Shown here piece after piece: positions 41,858 through 51,500 of a stretch of DNA of 64,000 nucleotides. Below the pieces are notes generated by a model, which saw only the letters and a program-made list of their open reading frames with translations, made no database searches and was not told the origin of the DNA. Position numbers and translations under genes: made by a program. The stretch spans positions 15,927,552-15,991,551 of the forward strand of contig OX123186.2 of the NCBI GenBank assembly GCA_944739405.2, written 5' to 3'. This DNA is from Euclidia mi. Its lineage: Eukaryota; Arthropoda; Insecta; Lepidoptera; Erebidae. Positions within the stretch are counted from its first letter, which is position 1. Each line of letters opens with the position of its first letter.

Positions 41858-43435
41858 ACATACATACATAGACTCACGCCTGTTTCCCGGAGGGGTAGGC
41901 AGAGATTACGGAGCGCCATTTGCAACGATCTTGACATATCTCTCTTGCTTCATTCACTCCCATCAGATTCCTCATGCATGCTCTTCTGTTCAGGGTGCTT
42001 CTAACCTGTCCTGTTTTAGGATGTCTCCAATCTGGTCAGAGAACGTCCGCCTAGGTCTTCCCCTTCGTCCTGTCCCTTCCACACTTGCCTTATATATCTG
42101 CTTGGTCAGTCTTTCGTCATCCATCCTCTCCACGTGTCCAAACCATCTTAGCATACCTTTCTCGATGCTTGTCACTACATCTTCTTTTACCCCACAACAC
42201 TCTCTTATCACACAATTCTTTACTCTGTCAGTCAAAGAAACACCACACATACTTCGCAGTGCTCTCATTTCTACAGCATTTATTCTACTTTCATGACTCT
42301 TCTGCCATACCCAACTATCACTACCATACATAAGAGTAGGTACTAACACCCCTCTATGGAGAGCCAAATGTGCCTTTTTGGACACGTTTTGGCTATTCAT
42401 AAACGCCTTCAGAGCTCCATTCACTCTATTACCTGCATTAACTCTTCTTTCAATATCTTCTACATTCTTACCATCTCTTGTAAGCAGCGTACCTAAATAT
42501 ACAAACTCATTCACTTGCTCCACTCGCTGTCCATCGATCATAACATTACAAGCCGTAACGCATTCCTCCTTTTCAAAAACCATAACTTTCGTTTTACTTA
42601 CATTTACTTTCATTCCTTTCCTCTCTAACGCACCATGCATGATTGTTACCATCTCCTGCAACTCCTCCGCTGAAGACGCAAGTTTAACCTGATCATCAGC
42701 ATAAAGGAGGCATTTGACAAGTAACTCATTCATCCTTAATCCACAGTCACTATTTTTCAAATCTTGCAAACAACTGTCCATGAAGAGGTTGAACAGCCAC
42801 GGCGACGCTACACATCCCTGTCTAACACCTGTTTCGATAGTAAACCAATCCGTGTACGACCCATTTATCCTCACACAAGCTCTAGAATCTTCATAAAGGC
42901 ATTTCAGAGCTCGTATGAGGCTGCTGTTCACCCCATACATCGACAGTACCGACCACATTTCAGTCCTCACCACTTTATCGTAAGCCTTTTCCAAATCCAC
43001 GAATGCGCAATAGACCTTTTGACCTTTGGCCAAGAATTTTTCGGCTACGCACCGCAAGGAAAAGACTTGATCCGTGCACCCCATACCCTTTCGGAATCCT
43101 GCTTGTACATCCCATATTTTCTTGTCGGTTACTTCCATAACTCTTTCAATCAGTACCTTCGCATTCAATTTGCCAACAATGCTGAGAAGGCTAATGCCTC
43201 TATAGTTCTTGCAGTCTTGTTGCGAGCCTTTTCCCTTATAAAGAGGCACAACCACCGCTGTGGTCCAGTCATCAGGTACTCGGCCGGTGCTCCAGCATAA
43301 GTTAAATAAGCGCTGCAGCTGACCAACTATGATGCCCTGTCCAGCCTTCAGCATTTCAACTGTAATCCTATCATATCCTGCAGCCTTACCTAATTTCATA
43401 CTTCCCAACGCCTTCACAATCATACTTTTATATCA
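41858..43435 (-). mobile_element. RTE-like LINE, 5'-truncated
   Basis: The intact RT frame (41,990-43,423) is followed on the minus strand by ~130 bp of 3' UTR. That UTR ends CTGCCTACCCCTCCGGG, AAACAGGCGTGAGTCTATG and (TATG)n. The insertion stops just before the RT domain, so the endonuclease is lost. The 3' end is the tail shared by several SINEs in this window. Confidence 0.85.
41990..43423 (-). CDS. RTE-like reverse transcriptase, 477 codons uninterrupted
   Basis: The RT domain runs from the first codons: GKAAGYDRITVEMLKAG (about 12-28), VVVPLYKGKGSQQDCKNYRG (58-77), ISLLSIVGKLNAKVLIERV, and QAGFRKGMGCTDQVFSLRC (109-127). The first catalytic aspartate lies in YCAFVDLEKAYDKV (138-151). GVRQGCVASPWLFNLFMD is at about 200-217, and the YADDQVKLASS catalytic box at about 242. 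A thumb with MKVNVSKTKVMVFEKEE and a C-terminal RWFGHVERMDDERLTKQI plus GRRGRPRRTFSDQI follow. It lacks the upstream endonuclease. The YADDQV, GHVERM and GRPRRT motifs are typical of RTE-type and allied LINEs. No stop in 1.4 kb implies a recent copy. A true start codon is not implied by the first ATG. Confidence 0.88.
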   Translation of the reverse strand: MIVKALGSMKLGKAAGYDRITVEMLKAGQGIIVGQLQRLFNLCWSTGRVPDDWTTAVVVPLYKGKGSQQDCKNYRGISLLSIVGKLNAKVLIERVMEVTDKKIWDVQAGFRKGMGCTDQVFSLRCVAEKFLAKGQKVYCAFVDLEKAYDKVVRTEMWSVLSMYGVNSSLIRALKCLYEDSRACVRINGSYTDWFTIETGVRQGCVASPWLFNLFMDSCLQDLKNSDCGLRMNELLVKCLLYADDQVKLASSAEELQEMVTIMHGALERKGMKVNVSKTKVMVFEKEECVTACNVMIDGQRVEQVNEFVYLGTLLTRDGKNVEDIERRVNAGNRVNGALKAFMNSQNVSKKAHLALHRGVLVPTLMYGSDSWVWQKSHESRINAVEMRALRSMCGVSLTDRVKNCVIRECCGVKEDVVTSIEKGMLRWFGHVERMDDERLTKQIYKASVEGTGRRGRPRRTFSDQIGDILKQDRLEAP

Positions 43436-43670
43436 TTTAATTCGTACATGACTATACTATACTTACATACAAACTACGACTACATACAAAGACATAAAGA
43501 CATATTTATTTCTGCATTTTGGTTGTATACAACACTTATACAATTCAAAACCCTATTCTAGATGATGTCAGTTTTTCTTGGCTAAATGACGTCTGGAGAA
43601 GAAAGGCCGAAACAAACTCATAGTTTCTTTTTGTCACTTCAATTTCTTTCCCTTTTCTTAATCTTTTACC
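43436..43670. other. Short AT-rich gap
   Basis: No supportable feature. Confidence 0.4.
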
Positions 43671-43910
43671 GTCTTATTCATAGATTTAGTATATACGATG
43701 GTCTTATTAATAAACTAGAATTAGCGTCAGAACAACTTTACTCCTAGACTTAAGCAAAGATTAGGCAATTATGGTATTAATAAACTAGGAGTAAGGACGG
43801 AGTTAACTATTCATAATTTACTCCGGGAGTAAAAGTTACTCCGCGGAGACCCATGGTTTAACGCTGGAGTAAGCAAGGAGTAGGCATCTATATTAATAAT
43901 TTTGTCACGG
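43671..43910. repeat. Interspersed repeat (GGAGTAA / TATTAATAA words)
   Basis: Repeated words TTATTAATAAACTAG and GGAGTAAGGACGGAG, then ACTCCGGGAGTAAAAGTTAC. The DNA at 55,212-55,370, just right of the BEL element, has the same words (TTACTCCGAACGTACTCCG, TTGGAGTAAG). Confidence 0.5.
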
Positions 43911-43929
43911 GGTACGGTAGATTAGATCG

Positions 43930-44275
43930 AAACTTTACCTGAATACTAAAACATAAAAAATAAAGATTTCGAGTCAACAACATATGTCCGCAAAATTCGG
44001 ATTGTCGAGTATTTTGTTAATTTCTAATGCTTCTGACAGTATTAGAAATTATAATAATAAAAAAAGACAGAAAAGTTACTGTCACCGAATAACAGTCATG
44101 TTGAGTACCTACTTTGTAGTTTGTATGCCATGTGTAAATACTTCTTGCAATTATATTTCTTATCGGTATAAACAGTTTGTTTAAACCACAATGATTATTA
44201 AAGTTTCCATCTATTACGAGAGAATTGTGTTACTTCAAATTTACGCGAACGAAGCCGCGGGCAAATGCTCGTAGA
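43930..44275 (+). repeat. Interspersed repeat, plus-strand copy
   Basis: Reverse-complement partner of 28,978-29,210 (CAAAATTCGGATTGTCGAGT). It ends AAGCCGCGGGCAAATGCTCG, a worn form of the GCCGCGGGCAAAAGCTAG end. Confidence 0.65.
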
Positions 44276-44806
44276 TTTATATTGTATTTCCAACTTTCAT
44301 TGGGATTTATATACATAAATCAAATATAGTTTCACATTTGTTTGGTGTTCGTTACAGTACTCACTAGTATCTGATTTTGTAAATTTATTATTGTGGATTA
44401 AAATTAATAAAGATTATTTCATTGAAGATTTAAGAGTGATAGAAGTACTTAATTGAAAAAATATTACCATTAATAAGGCATGTGAAATTGTATAAACCTC
44501 GCAATAACCCTTTTGAAGACCTTGAAGAAGATGAGTTTAAATTGTGATTTGTGCCAAAAAACCGACACCGATCGGTTTGCCACAAGCGCTTGCAAACCTA
44601 TACAAACCTAGCCAAATACCCTATCCGAACGTTTGCGTTACGCACCATTACATATGTGTGTTGTGTCTTATGTTCGCTTGGGATAGTTGTGATTGTCAAA
44701 TAAAGTATTTAATAAAAAGTTTTTATTCGACCAGGTCATTTTGTTCATTCTTTTTACTTTTAATATCAATGGGTTGCCATTAAATATACCTTAATCTCAG
44801 TGTAAG
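44276..44806. other. AT-rich stretch, no gene seen
   Basis: No supportable feature up to the BEL target duplication. Confidence 0.4.
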
Positions 44807-44952
44807 AATGGTGTCTAGAATTACCGCAGGCAGGCAGGGATTTTCAAAGTGCGCAGTGGAAGCTGTAATGCATCTACCTGACCACGATAGACAATATATA
44901 TCCAGACACAATGCACTGCGTTGCACAGCGAATCACAACTAATATTAATAAA

Positions 44953-45527
44953 TGGCTTGGTACGCGACGATGCGAAGAGACCAGACGGTATGTCCTTATT
45001 ACCTTGGAAGATGGGCAGGCCTCTGGTATGGGACGCGACATGCGTCGATACCCTTGCGCCATCACATCTTCCAAGTACAGCTGGATCGGCTGGCGCTGCT
45101 GCTGCATCAGCGGAGACCCTCAAACGGCGCAAATACGGAAACCTATCTGGTAATTACGTTTTTGAGCCGTTTGGGGTCGAAACGCTGGGGTCATGGGGCC
45201 CTAGTGCACGCGCTTTTTACAAAGAAATCGCCAAACGACTGATCGACGCTTCCCGTGACCTGAGGGCTGGTTTATATTTCGTAGAAAGATTAAACATTGC
45301 TATTCAACGTGGCAATGCTGCCAGCCTTCTGGGCACGCTACCAGCTGACAGCGTTGCGGAGAAATTTCTTGACGCGTCGTAGTCAATTTCCTTTTTTTTA
45401 TTGATTTATTTTTTCTTTTGTTAGAGAGTAGATTTATTTTGTTTGTATATATGATAAATAGCTTATAATTTAGTTATAGCATACTGTTTGTTTTCCTATT
45501 AACATGAAATAAAGGATCATAATCTTT
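44953..45527 (+). mobile_element. Retroelement 3' fragment inserted in the LTR
   Basis: ATATTAATAAA at 44,942-44,952 and 45,528-45,538 is the target duplication; the other LTR shows the empty site with one copy. The insert runs from the C-terminal coding part to an AATAAAGGATC polyadenylation-like end. Plus orientation, opposite to the BEL element. Confidence 0.88.
44954..45382 (+). pseudogene. C-terminal domain of a retrotransposon polyprotein
   Basis: The open frame across the insert reads LVRDDAKRPDGMSLLPWKMG, then GRPLVWDATCVDTLAPSHLP, an Ala-rich stretch, KRRKYGNLSGNYVFEPFGVE, TLGSWGPSARAFYKEIAKRL and AIQRGNAASLLGTLP before a stop at 45,382. The RPDG...WDATCVDT order resembles a PD-(D/E)XK nuclease-type fold. 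From memory, this block sits at the C-terminus of some eukaryotic retrotransposon proteins; I cannot name the clade. The frame was cut 5' by truncated reverse transcription. Confidence 0.6.
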
Positions 45528-46121
45528 ATATTAATAAAATGTTTCAACTCACCTGATATCCTGATGATGTTCTTGAGTGAACCTATAAGATTAACTCATA
45601 ATTTTGGCCAAAATAACAAGAGAATCGAATAAATACCAGTGTCCAGTTCAGCGTAGTCCTTCTCCTCGGGCACCAATCAGGAATTCACACACGTGTTTTA
45701 CAAAGTTCAATATTTCACAAATGTTCATTAAGATACAACATATCTTTTATCACAAATAAACCGATGCCAGCTGATTAAAGAAGCGGCACTCAATCGGGTT
45801 CCAATACTTCCAATTTTATTACAATATTCCACGCGAGAGAGCAAAACGGCGTGTTAATTTTTCAAGGCAAGAACGGAAGTTTACAGTTCAGTGTGACTTT
45901 TGTCAGAAATTTTCAATAGACTAAACAAAATGTTACTTAATCGATATAATCGATTTGACTTATAATAAAAACTAATTCTATTTCAAACATCCACCCGCCC
46001 CGGACCGGCCTACCGGTCCGCTAATCGGTTGGTAGACGGTACAATGTTGCAACCGCTCTCCTCAGAATCGAACCGTCCACCAAGACCTCAGCAAATCGCG
46101 GAACTCCATCAGCCCCAGTTA

Positions 46122-47135
46122 CTAACGAAGAATGCGCCCCCTGCGCCATCTGAGTGGCGGAAGGTTAGCCTCCTTGATCAAAACGACGTCACCAATCTTG
46201 GGTGGATCGGTCTTGTCGGTCCACTTAACGCGTTGCTGGTGTATGTGCAAATATTTTAAATTCCAGCGTTTCCAAAAGCTCTGAGTAATCTGGCGTACTA
46301 ATTCAAAACGCGAGAGACGACCGGGTCTCGTATCAATATAGGGGTACTCAGGCAAGGCGACAAGTGGGCGACCAATCAAAAAATGGCCCACCGTAAGTGC
46401 CTCCAAATCATTCGGATTAGAGGAGATCGGGCACAATGGCCGAGAGTTCACAACGGCCCCAATCTTACAAAACACAGTTGCGAGTTCCTCAAATGTAAGG
46501 ACAGATTCACCGATTGTCCTGCGCAAGTGTGTTTTGGCCGATTTTACAGCGGCCTCAAAAATACCACCCCAGTGTGGACAATTTGGTGGGGAAAACAACC
46601 AATTTATCCCACGTCGTGCAAGCCTATCACCCATATCAGCCTTGTTGGTTTTAAGAAAATTAACAACATCATTCAAATAATTATACGTGGCCTTGAAGTT
46701 AGTGCCGCAGTCAGAACGGATCAACGAAGGCAGCCCTCTGCGGGATACAAATCTGTCAAATGTGGCTACAAACGCCTCGGTCGTAAGCGAGGAGACCAGT
46801 TATAAGTGTACGGCCTTTGTGGAGAGACAAACAAAAACGCACAAGTAGGCCTTGACAGTCTTGCTGTTTCGAAGTGTCAACGTTTTCACCAAAAAGGGAC
46901 CTGCGAAGTCCGTGCCAACACCGTCAAACGTCCTGCTCTCAGTTACGCGATCTGCCGGTAAGTCTCCCATCAAGGGCTGCATGGTAGAAGCCTTGAGTTT
47001 ATAGCAAGGGATGCAGCGCAGGGCCACACTCCAAATAATTCTTCGGGCAGACAAGATCCAAAATTCGCGTTGCAAAATGGCCAACAAAGCATTACAATCA
47101 GCATGCGAATTTTTAAGGTGACGGTCAGTTACCAA
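46122..47135 (-). pseudogene. pol: BEL copy 2 integrase
   Basis: Zinc-binding part HLKNSHADCNALLAILQREF with CIPCYKLKA. First catalytic Asp in FDGVGTDFAGPF, second in LIRSDCGTNFKATYNYL, and the Glu in CPHWGGIFEAAVKSAKTHLR. The C-terminal part has NSRPLCPISSNPNDLEALTV, GHFLIGRPL and IGDVVLIKEANLPPLRW. A TAA at 46,800 splits it, and a TAG plus one-base shift at 46,122 separates the last ~33 codons that run to 46,021. Integrase would insert the cDNA and make the 5-bp duplication seen. Confidence 0.85.
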
Positions 47136-47344
47136 CTAGCGTACCAATTGACCGTCTTTGGGTAACAAAAGGGGGTGAGGAGCTGACGTATCGTCCAAAA
47201 AGGGGTTCAATTTAGATACAGCTCCCGACAATTTCGATCTCCCTGACTTAAGGATAGCAATCTCCTTATCAAAATGCGCCAATTGCACAGAACGAATCCA
47301 AAAGGTGAGGGACTCCTGTCGTTCCTGTGGTGAGATAAACGGTG

Positions 47345-47818
47345 TCAGTCGTTTTTTTGTGGGTGCCTAAAGTTAAAAACAAAACGCTTTATCGAAGCAG
47401 TAACACCTAACAACTTGTCAAGGGAGCTGTAACGATTCAACAAAAAATCGGGGTCGAAGGCGCATTCTAGCTTCTCAAGAGCGAGTGTTCGTAGACCCGG
47501 CAAATTAGAAGTATTCAAAACTGGCGTTCGAGGCCAATCAATTTCTGGTCGACTCAACTATTCCGGACCCCACCACAGCGAATGACCTATCAAACTAGGC
47601 GTCAAGCATCCGCGCGAGGCACAATCAGCGGGGTTGAGCTCACCTGGCACGTGTCTCCAAACAAGCTTGACTTCAGATTTCTGTATTTGGGAAACGCGAT
47701 TAGTGACAAATACCTCCAAAGTGTGGACAGAAGCCTTCAACCAACAAAGAACAATTTGGCTGTCTGTCCAGGAGTAAGTCCCATTAATACAAATGCTTTT
47801 ACCCAAAGTGTTAGACAC
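47345..47818 (-). pseudogene. pol: BEL copy 2 RNase H C-terminal part and connection
   Basis: TYSWTDSQIVLCWLKASVHT carries the second RNase H acid; VFVTNRVSQIQ and WRHVPGELNPADCASRG follow, the last being the conserved PADxxSRG motif of BEL/Pao RNase H. A TAG at 47,558 splits the region. The frame is lost at 47,345 next to a homopolymer run. Confidence 0.85.
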
Positions 47819-47824
47819 GTGGTT

Positions 47825-48544
47825 CTATAAGCGTACAAGTAGTGCTGCTCCCGAGAGCTCCAATTTCGGAATGGTCAAAGATGTCCGAAGGGGTGCTACC
47901 TTGCTCTTCGCCATAATCAGGGAAACTCTCACCTGACCTGAGGCACTGACTGTGCGCAAGTACACCACGGCCGCGTGACCACGTTCCGAGAAGTCACAAA
48001 ACCCGTGAAGGGTGGCCTTGTACTTCCCGGGAGGAAGGATGGGACGAGGCAAGGAGATCTCGTTGACGGCAGGAAGCGAGGATACAAAATAGGTCCATTC
48101 CTCAACAAGAGTGCCGTGTAGAGGTTCGTCCCAGGTCAATCCTGCTGTCCAAAGCTTCTGCAAGAAGCATTTTGCCCAAAATATAATTGGACAGATCCAA
48201 CCGTTCGGATCAAAGGTTCTGGCGACAGTAGACAATACGAGACGTTTAGTCCAAGAACAAGGCAATTTCAAGTATACATTATACGTAAAGATGTCTTGGA
48301 CTGGTCTGTACTGAACGCTGAGAACAGCTATCATAGCGGGGTTGTCAACAATCTCAAACAAATGTGGATCTTGCTGATGATCCTCTGGCAAGCCTTCCAA
48401 AAGCGCTGGTGAGTTGGAAATCCATTTGCGCAACTCATAACCAGCGGAGGCCAAAATCCCTATCAATTCGTCCCGCAGGAGGATCGCCTCGTCCGCTGTG
48501 GAGGCGCCCGAGCAAATGTCATCGACGTAAATATCGTGCTTCAA
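47825..48544 (-). pseudogene. pol: BEL copy 2 RT catalytic box and RNase H N-terminal part
   Basis: It begins with HDIYVDDICSGASTADEAIL, the YVDD catalytic box (residues 5-8). The RT thumb follows (LRKWISNSPALLEGLPEDHQ, TKRLVLSTVARTFDPNGWIC), then RNase H with GFCDFSERGHAAVVYLRTVS and IMAKSKVAPLRTSLTIPKLE. It is in the same frame as the segments on both sides, separated by TAG stops at 48,629 and 47,825. Confidence 0.85.
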
Positions 48545-48628
48545 GATGGCGGAGGCTCGTGGGAAACGTAAGCCTTCGCGGTCTGCGAGCTCCCAAAGAG
48601 AACGTATTGCTGGGGTAAGGTCGAGCCC

Positions 48629-49756
48629 CTAGCTCGACCTTAACCCGTACGTATTAGTATTGCGCTCGTAGACGACCATGGGAACGCGAGGAGACTCTCT
48701 CCAAAGAATCAGCTGGAAGCGACGGTCATCAGGGTGGATAATAGTCTGCCTGAACATCATTTTTATGTGGGCCACAAAGACAACCTGATGTCGTCGGAAG
48801 CTGGTGATGACGTCACAAAGGTCCTTGACTAACTTGGGACCAGAATGCAAGCACTGGTTCAAGGATACGCCTGTTGAAGTCTGCGCAGAACCATCAAACA
48901 CTGTACGCAGCTTGCCAGTCGATGGCTTCAATACCGCATGATGCGGGAGAAAGTAATGCTCCACCGAACGCCAATCCAAATTTGACACGGACATGTGTCC
49001 CAACTGTTCATATTCTCTCATGAACTCTATGTACTTCTGTCTGAGCTCCGGATCACGACTCATGCGGCGCTCCATAGCCAACAATCTCTTTTCGGCTAAA
49101 GGTCGTGACTCACCAAGCGGAGGCCGAACAGACAGAAAAGGTAGCCTCGTAATGATCCGACCAGAACGGAGTCGACCAGTGTTGTTCTGGAAGAACAGCT
49201 CGCACTCCTCATGTTCTGGATTCAAACGGGCAACTTGAGGGGGCTCCTTTACCTCCCAAAACCTCTGAACTGCATCAGAGAGAGCAGAGCCTACAGCCAA
49301 CAAATTATCAAGTTCGGGTGGAGGGGGTTCCCTAGGTACAGGTCCCATCAAAGCAAATCCAAATATGGTCGGGATGGCATTCAAACCATTTGGCACCAAG
49401 ACCCGTTTCCCACCAATCAAAATTCCACCGAGGACATCAGAGCCAATCCACAAGTCGATTTGTCCCGGTGTGTCAAATTTGGGGTCTGCCAGTTCCAATC
49501 CCGATGTCAAATTCTCCACAGCAGCAGGTAGCTGCTTCTGTGGATGCATACCCAAAATATTCTTCAGCACAATAGCCGAGGTTTTAATCCTCGGGTGTAA
49601 AGATTCATCAGGGGCAAACAAAACCTTAACTTGCCCTTCAACATTAGAGGCTACGTCACCTATTCCCCGTATACAATTTGGAAAAGAGCCCATATTTAAT
49701 TTAACCTGCCCTACCAAATAAGTGGAAACAATGCAACCTTGTGAACCTGTATCCAA
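48629..49756 (-). pseudogene. pol: BEL copy 2 protease and RT N-terminal half
   Basis: The protease active site DTGSQGCIVS is at the very start (in frame with sequence before 49,756). FDTPGQIDLWIGSDVLGGIL lies at about 94-113. The RT fingers/palm follow: HYFLPHHAVLKPSTGKLRTV, FDGSAQTSTGVSLNQCLHSG, FRRHQVVFVAHIKMMFRQTI (His in place of the usual catalytic Asp just before IKMMFRQ) and PDDRRFQLILWR. The frame ends at TAG 48,629-48,631, which lies in the loop of a 14-bp palindrome (48,613-48,646). The loss of the first catalytic aspartate would also kill the enzyme. Confidence 0.85.
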
Positions 49757-49870
49757 TATAGCACGGACAACAACAGAGGTCCCCGTGGGTCCCCAAATCC
49801 TAACAGCAACCGTTGGTAGGATAACGGTCTCAATGGGGGAGGTTGGCGTTATAGGGCAGGAGTTAATTAC

Positions 49871-50956
49871 CTATTGTTGCCTGGGCGGCGACCGTTGGCC
49901 AGGACCAGGCAAGTCAAAGCGAGGGTGCGGCTTGAAGTCCTCAAAGGCGCAATGACTCGATCCGCGCCCCATCTGTGGGGGGTCATAATGACGCACCCGC
50001 CCAAAACGAGGTGGGCGCGAGTCAAGGCGGGGACGCTCCGCCAAAGGAGGGGAATACCTGGGGCAGCAGTCATGGTGCTGGTGACGTTGAACAGCACATT
50101 CAGGTGCGCGAGAGAGAGGAGGCGTGCGCACGCTACGGTTCTCCAAGCGGGGTGAGCGGCGATCAATTGAGCGAGGCGACTCTCGGCTACGCGCCGGTGA
50201 GCCTCGGCTGCCACCTTCAAAACACCTGCCCGTGCGCGGCGTCGGCTGGTTGGACAAGCGGCCTACCTCTCTGGCATTCATGCAGGGAATGTCCAAATGC
50301 TGTCCTCCACAGTGAGGACAGGGGCGAGAGTTTGGGCAGTCTCGCTGGTAGTGGGACCCCAAACAAGAGAAGCAAAGGCGGCTGGCAGTCGCGATGCGCC
50401 TACGAGAGGCGACATGTAGATCCAAGAATGCCCTACAACTGGCCGTTCTGTGCCCCGTGACCTTGCAGTAAGAGCACTCCACTGGGCTCTGCGTGACCGC
50501 AAAGCGAGGAGGGCGCCGGTCAACATTGGCTCGGGTGTGATCGCGAGCCTGCTCCTTGACCTTGGGTGGCTGCGTCTTAGCCGGCGTGTCACCACCGGAG
50601 TTGTCCAAGACCCGGCACTCATCCTCCAGGAACCTCTCCAGGTCAGCAAAGTGGGGCAGATGGGTCGCGCTATCCCCACCAAAGCGCTGTTCAAAACGCG
50701 ACCTCAGGTCGGCAGGCAGCTTTTTTAACACAATGTGCACCAATAGATAGGACCATTGGTCCACGGGTAGGTCAAGGCACTTAAGTGCATTGATTGCCAC
50801 CAAAAGCGGGTTCAACAGTTGGGTGCGCAACCCAGAGACCCGGGTGAGCGTCGGCAAACCCAAAATCTGCTCGATGTACGTGTCGGCGAGGCCACGCTTA
50901 TTATGGTACCTACGGGTAATTAAGTCCCGAGCCGTCTGGTACGCCTCGTCAGACAC
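49871..50956 (-). pseudogene. gag: BEL copy 2 gag, C-terminal segment with zinc knuckles
   Basis: 361 codons. AYQTARDLITRRYHNKRGLA and VHIVLKKLPADLRSRFEQRF continue Gag. Three Cys/His knuckles then follow: CSYCKVTGHRTASC (CX2CX4HX4C, about residue 160), CFSCLGSHYQRDC (about 193) and CPHCGGQHLDIPC (about 213). These would bind the element's RNA. The last third is Arg/Pro/Ser-rich. It ends at a TAG in the same frame as the protease that follows. Confidence 0.85.
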
Positions 50957-50965
50957 GGGCAGATG

Positions 50966-51418
50966 CTAGATGAGGCCCTTGGCCTCTCCATCCAGAACCG
51001 ACATCAAATAGGCCAATTTTTGTGCCAGCCGAAGGTCAGCCCTGTCATTGACCAGGCTGTCAAACAAACTAACGAAGCCCAGGTAGCTTCCTAGGCAGCC
51101 ATCAAAATGGGGGAGGTCTAAAGTAGGGAGCCTACTCACCAGCCCCGGTGCTGTCCTAGGAAGCTCCTGCTTTAAGCCGGGTTGCCCTTCCCTATCGGCC
51201 ACTAGTTGTCTCGCACTATTGGAGACAGCATCATACAGGTCTAAGACCTGGGCATAGTCTTCGCTGACCTTATTTCGCTGGTCAGCAGTGAATTCATTTA
51301 CTGACACTTCGAGACAGCAAGTGCTGAAAGTGCGGAATTGCTGTTCCACACTTGCCAGGCGATCGTCAATCCGCTCGTACCTTTGTAGTAAGGCCTGCTG
51401 GCGATCAGGCCGGTTCAC
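50966..51418 (-). pseudogene. gag: BEL copy 2 gag, N-terminal segment
   Basis: 150 codons in the gag-pol frame, lying between stops at 51,419 and 50,966. A coiled-coil-like N-terminus (RYERIDDRLASVEQQFRTFS) precedes LPTLDLPHFDGCLGSYLGFV, the BEL Gag signature (L-P-x-F-x-G near residues 95-110), and LAQKLAYLMSVLDGEAKGLI at the end. Particle-forming protein; the frame runs on into the next segment after one TAG. Confidence 0.82.
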
Positions 51419-51500
51419 TTAGGCACTGGCCGAAGCAAACCAGCGCAAATCTGATGCAATAGCACCAGCAGCCGCACGCAAGTCCTTGATAGCTGACATA

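Larger units (their letters stand above)
44812..45989 (-). repeat. 3' LTR of BEL copy 2, with an insertion
   Basis: 592 bp of LTR interrupted at 44,953-45,527. On the minus strand a purine-rich GGGGCGGGTGGA lies just upstream (45,990-46,001), as expected for the plus-strand primer. Confidence 0.95.
46021..51499 (-). pseudogene. BEL copy 2 gag-pol, overall
   Basis: The frame starts at an ATG at 51,499 and can be followed to a stop at 46,021. In-frame stops: 51,419 (TAA), 50,966, 49,871, 48,629, 47,825 and 47,558 (all TAG); after a frame change near 47,350, 47,136 (TAG) and 46,800 (TAA). At 46,122 a TAG coincides with another one-base shift. The shift near 47,350 falls in a seven-A run on the minus strand. 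One continuous gag-pol frame is normal for this group, so these are decay, not separate genes. Confidence 0.85.

Noticed and set aside
42085..43300. Plus-strand ORFs opposite the RTE-like RT
   Set aside because: Antisense shadows of the 477-codon reverse transcriptase.
41858..43423. Complete LINE
   Set aside because: The sequence starts inside the RT domain; no endonuclease is present upstream, so the insertion is 5'-truncated.
49365..50750. Plus-strand ORFs up to 161 codons across BEL copy 2
   Set aside because: Antisense shadows of the GC-richer gag-pol coding strand.
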